From: Campylorhamphus procurvoides
Lineage: Eukaryota; Chordata; Aves; Passeriformes; Dendrocolaptidae
DNA length: 64,000 nucleotides
NCBI GenBank assembly: GCA_013396655.1
Contig: WBMV01000460.1
Span: forward strand, 33,686 to 97,685
Reading direction: 5' to 3'
A program made the translations under genes and the position numbers. Positions 14,601-26,600 of the stretch are shown in pieces. Position 1 is the first letter of the stretch. Every line of letters starts with the position of its first letter. The notes under the pieces are model-generated. The model did no database searches. It saw nothing but the letters and a program-made list of their open reading frames with translations, and was not told where the DNA came from.

Positions 14601-17600
14601 ACTCTTCCCAGTATTCAATCCACTCCTTTTAAGTCAAAAGTATCATCCATATGTCTGCACAATTTATGAGCTGTAAAAGAACTACAGAGACCTTTCTTAA
14701 ATCCATTTCCATGTGACACAATGTGTAGAGAAGTTATACCAGGTGTGGGTGAAACATCTATGACATCTTTATGAAAAAAATTAATTTTAACACCCATTGC
14801 AGGTTTTTACCTACTGTAAGTCATGGACTCATAGGAACTTTAAAGTTGGAAAGGACTACGAAGATCTTCTAATTCAACTGTAAACCCAGTACTGCCATGT
14901 TAGCCATTAAACCATGTTCCCAGGTGCCATATATGCATTATCATTTATTCATTTACTACATTTTTTTTAACACCAGCAATCTGAGTGAAATAGAAAGTCG
15001 ACTTCCAAAACGAAAACTAATTACTCTGTGCAAAAATGAGTCTATTCTGAAATGGATGGGTAACTGTGACCATGTGATGTACCAGGCTTTGGTGGAGATT
15101 CTCATTCCTGATGTCCTTAGACCTATTCCTAGTAAGTTGAACACCTGAAAAATTTTGTAAAGATCTTTCTGCCAGCATGTATACAGCAGAATTGTACTTA
15201 TGCCTCACAGGGCAACTTAAGGAGCAAGTCTGAAAGTTACAAAAGTACTGTGTATCATTTATCCTTCATGTTGTTCTGTAAGAAGATGTGCTGAGAATTG
15301 ACATATGCTTTGTGTTCTAAAAGTACCTGAGGATTTTAGTGAACTTAGAACATCTAATTTTCAAGATACAGTTTCATATTAAAGGTACTTATTTCTCTGT
15401 GTGTTAGATTTTTAGGTAAAAATGGTTTCCTTTTACCCTGGCTCTACGCTACATGACAGACAAGTCCTGTGGCCCTGACTTCCACTAAATTCAGTAGTTT
15501 TCAGTTTAAACATCACATATCAATCTTTGATTGGTCTGGAAAAAAAAGTGATTTTTCTGATTCCACGTTTGGACAAGTAGTGTTTTGGTCCTTATTAGTG
15601 CCTGCTGAAATCAATTCTAATGATCATTAAGGCAATGAAAAATTAACTCAAAAATTTTTGGTCCAATTTATTATTCCATTCTTATGTTCTTTCACTCATG
15701 CATTCTGCATGAAGGAGTCTGTAATTGTCCAGTCATTCTACCATTGCCAGAAGTACAGCTTTCTTTTCAAATGTAGTCTACTAGAATGCATCATTACTCC
15801 AGCAGTGTATTTTTAGGGCTATTTTTGGTAGAAAACAAATGTATGTGAAGAAAGTTGAACTCCTTCCCAATTTATTGACTCACATATGCTGTCCTAAATA
15901 TTATAAGGAAATCATGTTAACATCCCACCATAAACCTGTTAACTCCTACATATTGTTTTCTTCCTGTGAAAAACAGTATTTGGTTTATAAAGTTGGATTA
16001 ATATTGTTTTAAAAATTAAGGCCTTAAGTAGTACTGCAGCTAATGAAGCTATTTTGTCATGCTGTGAACACCTATTCTGCTATAGTGACTCCAGCAGTGT
16101 AAGCACTCCATAAGAATATTTGCAGGTATTGCTAGCAAAAAAGGTTTTTTTTACACCTTGCTTGTCAATGGAATTTAGGTTTTAGCAAATTATATATGAT
16201 ACAAATTTTTGAAACTGGAAATGTGTAAAATCTGAATGTTTGCCATTACAAAGCTAGTTTTACCTTTTTTTTGAGGAAAGGGTAAGTTCTTGGGAGACAT
16301 TGACATAATTTGTCTGTGCATCTATATAGCAGAATAAAGGAAAAATGTTTTTTCAAATACATGCAATTATTGACAATCATTACTTGTATAAATTATTTTG
16401 CATTTGTTTATATTTAATGTTTTACATCTCTAAGAACAATGCCAGTAGGATTTTAGAGTAATATAGGTATCACAAGCCATTCGGCAATGCTAAAACCCCC
16501 ACAAATTTAATTACAACATTTAATAGGTTGAATTAAAATTCCAACTTGCAGAAGCACATTAACTTCTGAACAAAAGGTGCTACATGTTACATCCTGGTCC
16601 TGAAGCCCAAAGCTTTACTGGGTGTACATTTTGATTCTAGGCTTCAAGAGATTTTGCCTACACAAACTCTTGCAAAGCTGTTTGATTCTTTGGTACCTTG
16701 AATTCACATCCAGAGAAAAAACACTTATTTTTCTCTAAGAGATTTCATTTCATTTGGTGAGAAAATAAGCATTTTGGCAAAAAGAGTTTTAGAAAGATAA
16801 CATGCAACTTCACAGAAGCACTACAACAGATTACCAGGACTAATAAGCATTGCTATAGTAAGGAATTTTTGTTACCCTCAGCAAACACAAACTCCATGCA
16901 ACTTGGGTGAAATACCCACACCTTGCAGAAAATAAGTGTTTAGGTTACCCGCCAGAGGAAGAAAAGAATAAGAGAAGAGAGATTAAGAGAAGAAAGAAAA
17001 AAGAGAGAAAATGGGAGGAAAAACCCTATAGATACCACTTAGAAGGTCACATGTTGACAGCCCAGAAAGGCCAAGGCCAGATGGAGACCTCGTGGGTACC
17101 CCTTTGTCTGCTCTGGTCTATCCAGCCAAACCCCCCAGGTGGAGCCTCTGACCCCACAGCCACTCTGGGTCCCAGGGCAGGGTGAGGGGCCATGTTCTCA
17201 TTTGTCCTTGCCAATCCAGGCTGGGTCAGGGGCTCGAGAAGCTGTGAGGTGTTATGGTTTTCCTGGGCTGTTTGTGACTGTGAGCTGCTCCAGCTCTTCC
17301 CTGTGGGGGCTCCAGGAACCCACCATGAGGGACACGATGCCACCCCACCTCCGTGAGATTCAACCCACCCCTGCCCCCTCTACACACACACCCGCCCCCT
17401 CCCATAAGGTGGTTCTGACTCAGCAGTCGCTAGTCTGGTGTGTAACAGTGCAGACACAGGTTTTCATCAAACCAGCTTTTTGTCTTCCTTTTCACTTGCA
17501 CAGCCTGGTGTCTACAGAAGTGTCTAAATGACAGCTCTATGGCTTCCCACTGGTGTCTTTCCACTTTGTTTCATAGGATGCATTGGGCATTGTCAGTACA

Positions 17601-20600
17601 GGATTTCAAGAAAATGAAACACAATCATTTAATATCAATACTACAGGCATCATGTCCTTTCCATGCTATTTTCTTTCTTTCTAAAATTACCAGTCATATA
17701 ATTGGTATCTACTAAGTTTGACATTCCTGCTTTGGGGATGATTATCAGACTGTTTGATGCAAACACATCCCAGACAAATTCCTCCCAAGGGACTTCTGTC
17801 TCTGTTTTGTGAACAGTCCAGTGGTTTTCTGCTCACAAGTCCACTCTCTGAGCTACTTTGGAAGACAGCTAATGTATTTCCTCACTTTAGAACCAGCTAA
17901 CTAAATGGCTTTTTCTAGTCAGCTTTCCTGTAATGATGGTCCATCCAAGTTTCTTCTTCACCATTAAATGTTTAAGATATTGCTAGTTTTCTAATCCCTG
18001 CCTTTGAATAAAAGCATCTCCTGTCATTACAAGAGACTGAAAGGATGGCTTAAGGTTTACTATGCCAATAGTGGAGCTAGGTGAAGTAAAAAATTCATTA
18101 CCCTCTGTGAGAAAATAGTTTACAGCTCCTCTGTAGAGGAGCTGGGTCTATAAATGCTTCATTAAAGACGTGGCACTTTTCCTGAATGGTTGAAAAGTTG
18201 TCAGGTTTTTTTTTTTTTAATGTCTGCATTTTCAGTGTTTTTTCTTTTGGACACGTCTACTGTGCTACCCAGCTGTGTAATACATATTACTGAAGTAGGA
18301 AAAAAAAAGGCCATTGACGAAAAAAATTGTTTTATTTTTAACCTCTGTTAAATTTGTCAGCTGAAATGTTCAGCACCTACTGACTGAATAAGAATTGCTC
18401 TGTATAAAACAGCAAAATTCTTTTTTCCTAAGAGAAGTGAAATGCTGTCCACTTGAGTCAGGAATAAAGACCATAATAATCTAATGCCTTTGGCAAGATA
18501 GACCAGATCTATTGTGGTTTAGAATGGACTTTTTGCATCTTCACGAGTGACAGAATGGACAGTAACAAATTTGCTCGTGAGCTAATTTCTGTGGTTGGTG
18601 GAGGAGAATTTATGCAAATGTACTCCCATGCCATATTACACAATTCCAGACAGACAAAAATTTTAAGTACTGGAAACACTATAAAAACTAGTTTTGTTCA
18701 CATCAGAGGGGTTTTGGTTCAGAAGTCACGCTTTTAAGGTGCTTATCTAAATCAAATTTTGAGTAACTGCCATTGCCACATCATTTACTGTGTGCCTTGT
18801 AACATTTAACGATCTTCAACCATTTGCTTTGCACCATGCTCCTCATGCAATCATTCTTTGAAAGAGTTTTCTTGGTTTTCCACATTAGCCAGATGAACAT
18901 AAACAAAGGCTTTGAGGATGTAGGTACTTCAGGTTTTGGTAATGGCTAGGTATGTACTTAAAAATAGACCATGAGAAAAATTCTGTGTTTAAGATATCTC
19001 CAAAGCTCATTAGAAATTCATGATTGTTCTATACAATACTGATGCCTGATTATCTATTTTAGCTATTTTATTTCTTCAGAACTTAGAAATCCTTTCATTT
19101 GTTCCTTTTCCTTCCTAGTAAAAGGCCTTTTTTAAGGTCTGAGTTGCTTTCTTATATTCATTTTTAAGGACATCATCATTAAAGTGATGCAAATAATTTT
19201 GTAATACATATACTTGGGTGAAAAAGAGTAATAAGTGCACTAGAAGTGGAAAAGCGGTAATATTTTTCTTAAATGTCTAAGTACCATTCATACAGTATTT
19301 TCATTATTACTTCCACTTTGCATTTTCTTGTCTTGGAGGTAAGAAAATGTGAGTGAATACATAGTCAATGTCAATTAGTAAATGCACAGAAATAAATTAC
19401 AAAGCAATACAAGTGAGATAGGTGATTGACAAGGTTGAAATAAAAAGCTTGTTCTCATGTAAACCTCAAGTGAGAAAAAACCCTGATACCATAAGAGGGT
19501 TCAGTTAATACAGATACTTTCTGAGATAAAATTGTGGTCAACTAAGTGTCCAAATGCATGGTGAGTTACAAAAATTACCAATATGAATTCTACTACTAAT
19601 CACTGCAAATTTGAAGACATGAAAAAGATATCACAAAGAATACAGATTTTCTTTTAGTAAATTTACTTTTCTGATAAATCTTTATTAAGAAAGGTATTAT
19701 TTCCTTTCAGTTTTCCTCTTCACTTTTGTAGTTGCATTCATTCTTTACTAGTCTTCAGAAACCTCTGTTTTTTTTCTTTTTGTTTCCGTTTTTCCAGCAG
19801 TTTGAGTGGATGCTATTATGGCAATGTGTAAGTGTTAGGTGTGGGAAAACAAAGCTTCTACCTCTAAGAAGATATGAACTTCTTTTTTCTAGGCACAGTT
19901 CCTCGGGACAATACTTCCTGTCTTCCTCCTTTAAAAAATCAAAACTTCAGTTTTTAGGAGTGCAGATTCCTGTAGGGGCTTCTTCAATTTCTCTCTAAAT
20001 CTCTTTCAGTCACTCGGCATTCCTGTGGATGCTATAGAAAAGAAACAAAAATGTACACAGATTCCACAGTCATTTGAATAATCTCACTTTCTGTCGGTGA
20101 AACAAATCTTGCTTACTGATGATATTAAGCACTGTGCGTTGGACTTTGTTCTTTAAAACTGAAATAAGCAGCAATATAACATGGCTTAAGATTACTTTGG
20201 ATTTACTTGAGGAAACTGCAGTATTCCAGTATCTGGATTTCTCTCCAGAGTTTTGCTTTCTAAAAGAAGGGCTTGGATGAAATGGAAAGCTGAAAGTTTG
20301 TGATGAAAATTTCCATCACATCTTCTGAAATTACTCTTTTTCTATATGTGTGACCAAAACAATACTGCTAGTCACAGGCTTCTTAAAAGATTGGTGAAGA
20401 AGTCAGAACTGCTTGTTAAACCACAACTAAAATCATTACTGCATAATCTTTATCTGAATGAGGCATTTTGAACCTGGACTAGATTTGCCTGTTAGTAAAT
20501 AAAAGCAGCAGACCTTAAAGTTGAGTACAGTAGTTCTGAAGATGCAAAACATTTCATGACAGGTGAACTGCTTTCTTTTCATTCTGTTTTTATTCTCTAC

Positions 20601-23600
20601 TGCACAGGTGCCTTGACCCAAGCCATTCGCAATTTTGCAAAAAGCCTTGAAGGTTGGCTTTCAAATGCCATGAACAATATTCCACAGAGGATGATACAAA
20701 CCAAGGTAGACAAAACTATTGCAGTATTATTCTTCCATTGACAAACCAAGTGGGCAGTAGCATCTAAAAGGAATAGCATTTTAACTTCAATGCTAAATTT
20801 CATGTTTAGCATCAAGCATCAAATAATGGAAGGGGAAATAATATTATTTGATCTGTTACATGGACAATTCAAATATAAGGGCTCATTAATAAAGACTATT
20901 AAAAAGAAAGTAAATAATCAGTGGAATGAATCTACAGACACAGAGTACAATATTTAAAAATAAATAACTTTCGTCACAGGTTGCCGCTGTAAGTGCCTTT
21001 GCCCAGACTTTGAGAAGATACACATCTCTTAATCACCTGGCTCAGGCAGCTCGAGCTGTGCTTCAGAACACTTCTCAGATCAACCAGATGCTCAATGATC
21101 TTAACCGTGTTGATTTTGCCAATGTTCAGGTAAAATGTAGTTTTAAATAACAGGCTTTTTTTCCCCCTAAATGTTATTTCCTCTATCATTTTGGATTTTA
21201 TTGTTAGCTGACGCTATTCTTTCAAGAAAATAATGTGGAAACATTTTGCTCATTCATATATGTAGTGATTCAGTCCAAATGTGATGGTTTACACTTTAGG
21301 AAAGTGACAGCTCAGAACTATTTTCTATTTCCATTTACTCTTTTGAAGCACACATATTCTTCCAACTTCTATGCAAATGTAGAAAAGTACATTCTTAGAA
21401 TGGGTACCATGAATGATGTCTTAATAATAGCAAAAATTATACTTTAGGTTTCGATCTCAGTAGCATATCTTCTAGAAGTCTCTTAAAGCTATTAAATGTA
21501 CAATATTTTCAGTAGAGACTGTCTATTATTTAGAACCCCATACCATTAGTAGATTTTAGCTAAGTGCCTATGCTTAAATTTACAACAGCTTCTGAACAGT
21601 GGTGCAGATGAGAACCTACAGAATGTAAGCTTATGTTTTTACTAAGCTTAATTTTTCTACATAGAATGTAAGCTTATGTTTTTACTAAGCTTAATTTCTC
21701 TACATATTTCTGCTCCTCTGAGGAAAAATACTTTCATTCTTTTGACCAGAAAAGTGAAAGGTTTCAGATTACTGGTAGTTCGGTTTCCCTCTGTGAATGA
21801 GTGTTAAGGTACTTGTTAACACTCTTAGCAGAAGTCTATCAAGAGTTCATCACCAAAGATAAGATATCTTCACTATATATGGACATAGATGCAGAGCCTG
21901 TGAATGAGGTGTTAACTTGGCATATAGAGTTTAAGAGATTGCTTGCATTTAGTGAGCACTTATTTTTGTCTCACTTTCTGAATTGAACAGGTGGCTTAAT
22001 TGGAACTTGGTAACACTAAGTTGCTGATTATTGGATGTGTAATGTGTTTCTCCATTTATGTGCCGTTTACATTGTACTTTAAGTAATGTATAATCTATTA
22101 CTGCTGAGAGTCAGCAAACAGAACAGTCCTTGTTTGCGTATCAAATTTCTTTTATAAGGTGACAGAACAGAGTTTGTCTTTAGGCTTAACTTCTTCAGAA
22201 CTGGAGGAAGTTTGCACTTGATTTCTCGCTACTTCTTTTATTACTTTAGCCCCCATATCTGACTCTTCCTCCTGCTTGCCCTGCCTGAGGTCTCAGAAAA
22301 AAATAACGAGCCATGAATATTTCAGTAGAAAAATGAGGAAAGCAGAAGCCTTTTTTTGCAAATGAATGTGGAAAACCACAACAAACTTATGTTGCTTCAA
22401 TTCTTTGTTCTAGTTTCTGTATTTGATGTCTGCTCTTATATGCTATGCTTTTCCTACCCGTTTGCTTTCTACAGTTATGATCAATACAAAAAAAAAAACT
22501 GCTTCTTAGTTTGTCTAGTAAAGGGGGGTTTGTCCTTTTCACCGACTAATAGCTTAATCTTTGAGATATAATTACATTCTGTGCTTTGCCTTATGTATTG
22601 TTAATTCAAAAGTTACTGTGTGCTGTAACAGGAGCAGGCTTCCTGGGTGTGCCAGTGTGATGACAACATGGTACAGAGACTAGAAACAGATTTCAAGATG
22701 ACTCTTCAGCAGCAGAGCACTCTGGAGCAGTGGGCTGCCTGGCTTGATAATGTAATGATGCAAGCATTGAAACCATATGAAGGAAGACCCAGCTTTCCTA
22801 AAGCAGCACGACAGTTTCTGTTAAAATGGTCTTTCTACAGGTAGTATTGAATAGACATTCTGAAACATTCTGACTATTTTATTATTTGCTGAATAGTGCA
22901 CTGTAGTAAGGTTGACAAATGTAATATCAAACACTGTCTCAGTACGTTGTGAAAAATATGGGTTTTTTTTCAGACTATTATTGTTGTTAACCTTGAACTC
23001 AGGGCTATCTGCAAATGAGCAGGGACTGAAATGACCCTTGTTTATTGTTTTAAAGGCCATCTGCAAGTGAATGCAGGTGGAATTTTGTCCAGAGTTAGAA
23101 ACATAATACATGTTTTTTGATTGAATAACTATGCCACTATTGAGCCACTATTTTTAGTATTATTTATTAAAACATTGTGGGATCTGTGTTTGCTAGACAA
23201 GGAAGAACAAAACCTGCTTTTAATGTGTGCAAAGAACATTAAGACAAGCATTCCATGTTAGCTGCTTATTGAAACAGTTATCAGAGTAAACCTTGTTCTT
23301 TGGATCTGACTCTAGCAAGTGCATGCTGAAGGTATCTGAATTAGTCATTATAGTAGGAAGACACAAGTTTTTATTTTTAAGTTTCAAAGTTTTTTTAAAT
23401 TGTGGCAATTAAAACCTTTATCCTGGGGAGGTGGACTCAACAGACACTATTTAAGTAACAATTCTATTTTAAAATCAAACACATAGTTATGTTTTCAACA
23501 AAGTTTCTTTCACATTAAGTTTTACCCTTACTCAGGTACTGGTAGTTATACTTAGGTCAAAACAGAAAACCAGCCAGTCTGGTTGTTTCTTATGTAATAT

Positions 23601-26600
23601 GGTGTCCAACAGTACCTTCAGAGAAAGGAGAAGAACAAATTATTGCCTTTCCTGGTCATCACTTTCCAAAGATAACATAAGTGAGACATTTGTGGATAAC
23701 CTTACTTTTGAGAATATTGATTTTGAGGTGAAATGTCTACATGGATAAATGCTAAAATGACTGTGACATATAATACATAAATATATATATTTTTTATTTT
23801 TTAATAGCTCAATGGTGATTCGAGATTTAACCTTGCGCAGTGCTGCCAGCTTTGGCTCTTTTCATCTGATCCGCTTGCTTTACGATGAATACATGTTTTA
23901 CTTAGTAGAACATCGTGTTGCTCAGGCAACAGGAGAAACACCTATTGCAGTTATGGGAGAGGTAAGATAATATGTAAGAGACTAGACTGACAGATGTGGT
24001 GAATTTGAGAAAGTGTCTTTGCAAATTTTTAAACATTTGTGTGGAGTTCTAGTTTAACAATAGATGGGGTTGCGATTATATACAGTAGTTTGGAACTTGT
24101 TTCACCGGTTTATTGACAGAATACTAAAATCACATTGAATTCTTAAAACCAATTATTTCTAAATGAACTTCCTCTTTGACATATCTGCGTGCAGATTCAT
24201 GTGCACGGTTTGAAAAATGTTGATCAACCTGCAATCTTTTTCCAGTTTTTGAGAACTGAACATTTTATGTGAAAATGAAAAAGAGCAGAGTAATAGGAAA
24301 ATGTTACTTCTGTGGATCTCTTTACATGCATTTGCACATGTTTTGAATTCCCACAGGAAACATGTAATATACCCTGTGGACTTAAGAAGGATGGCTTACC
24401 TGCAGAATTTTGGCTTGTACATGTAATAAAACGAGTCCAGACATATGTAGAGTTTTGAAACATGTCTGATTATCATACATGTTTTCAAAGCTTATTGTTT
24501 TTAAAAAAAAGAACTTGTCTCCGNNNNNNNNNNNNNNNNNNNNNNNNNNNNNNNNNNNNNNNNNNNNNNNNNNNNNNNNNNNNNNNNNNNNNNNNNNNNN
24601 NNNNNNNNNNNNNNNNNNNNNNNNNNNNNNNNNNNNNNNNNNNNNNNNNNNNNNNNNNNNNNNNNNNNNNNNNNNNNNNNNNNNNNNNNNNNNNNNNNNN
24701 NNNNNNNNNNNNNNNNNNNNNNNNNNNNNNNNNNNNNNNNNNNNNNNNNNNNNNNNNNNNNNNNNNNNNNNNNNNNNNNNNNNNNNNNNNNNNNNNNNNN
24801 NNNNNNNNNNNNNNNNNNNNNNNNNNNNNNNNNNNNNNNNNNNNNNNNNNNNNNNNNNNNNNNNNNNNNNNNNNNNNNNNNNNNNNNNNNNNNNNNNNNN
24901 NNNNNNNNNNNNNNNNNNNNNNNNNNNNNNNNNNNNNNNNNNNNNNNNNNNNNNNNNNNNNNNNNNNNNNNNNNNNNNNNNNNNNNNNNNNNNNAAGTGC
25001 CTTTCACCTGCTTTACAGGTAGATTAGCCACACTGTGGCAAACCTTCATTTTTGTTCCAGCATAATTAAAATTGTCTCTGGGAAATTTGAAAAAGTGGTT
25101 TTTGTTAAAACATTGACAGTTCAGAATGTATATCCATCATAATTTATGGCTTTATAAAACACAGAAATAGCGCACTTCAAGCAATGAAGGCCCGGATGAA
25201 GCAATCTTTTAAGAAGTTTGTACTTCTGTGTTTTCATTTTTAATGGTTTACTTAGTGATAATTGTCTTAATAAGTGCAAGACTGAGATGGAATGGGAAGG
25301 GAATTGCTCTGCTGTGGATGTGGTTGCAGCTAAGATCACGTGTTTGAATGCTAGCGTGAAACCAGTGGAGCACAGATTTGCTACATCACAGATACCCTAA
25401 GTTCACATTTGCTTAAGACTGTGTCCAGTTTTTTTATTGTTTATTTTGCAGTTTGGTGATTTAAATGCTGTGTCTCCTGGAAATATGGATAAAGGTAAGC
25501 ATTTTAATGTCTCCAGTGTATCATTCTTTGTAGAGCTAATATGTCTGTGAGAAAAATAAGTTGTCATGCTGTAAAAACACAGTAAAACAATTTAGAGCTG
25601 TGTCATCCTTTAAAGTGCATCTATATGTTATATGGATACAGTACCTATCTATGTAATATGTCACATGTAACAATAACTAGAATATTATAGATTTGTTTTT
25701 AAACAACAATCTTATTTTAAAGATGTTTATTGTTGTCACAAGGAAATATTCCAATTTTTATGCAGAATTTTGTTGCATCTGATAGGACAAAGTAAGGTAA
25801 CAGCTGTGTAAAGAAATTCAACAGAATACTTATGTATATTTAACTGCAGTGAATATTTTGCTAAGCAAAAAAGGCAGAATTGTGTGCAAGTAGTCAGAAA
25901 GCAATGAGTTTTTTACAACCTCTTCATGCCATATTTTGACATACATTCTTATGCTGACTACTTGAGTGACTTGGGATGACTTGACCTCAGAACACTCAAC
26001 TAGTGAGTGTAAGAATATATGTCAAAATCTGGGGTCAAGTCACACAAATCTCCTTGCCTCAGTTTCTCTAGCAGTAACTAAGAGTAACAACTCTTTTATT
26101 CATGATGTCTTAGAAATGAGGCCTTTTACAATATGAAAGTAAGATTGTTAGAGCTTTTCTTTGAGATTGTAGTTATTTTTTTCCACATACTCTATCAACA
26201 GTGTGTAACTCAAGTGATCAAAGCTGAGAGTCTGTTTACTTATTTGAGATAGTAGTTGACTTTTTCCATTAAAATTTTAAATTTTCCACTTCTGCTTTAC
26301 CACATTGCTACTCTCCCTTGTATTTTTTTATTTCAACTATTATTTGCAAAATAAAGACCCTTGTATTAGAATTTTTTCCCTTTGTGCTACTTACATGGTG
26401 GTTTGCTTGTGCAGATGAGGGCAGTGAAGTTGAAAGTGAAATAGATGAAGAACTGGATGAAAGTGGAGAGCCGCAAGCCAAGAGGGAGAAAACTGAGCTA
26501 AACCAGGCGTTCCAGGTGGGCTGCATGCAGCCAGTGCTTGAGAGTGGAGTACAGCAGAACCTCCTGAACCCAATTCATAACGAGCACATTGTTGCAACTA

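Larger units (their letters stand above)
15132..20607 (+). other. Large RFX3 intron (5.5 kb)
   Basis: The longest intron between visible exons. It is AT-rich apart from the GC-rich island at 16.9-17.53 kb. No exon or RNA gene recognised. Confidence 0.65.

Noticed and set aside
24462..25049. Long open frames on both strands over the first N run
   Set aside because: They consist of unknown bases. No sequence supports them.
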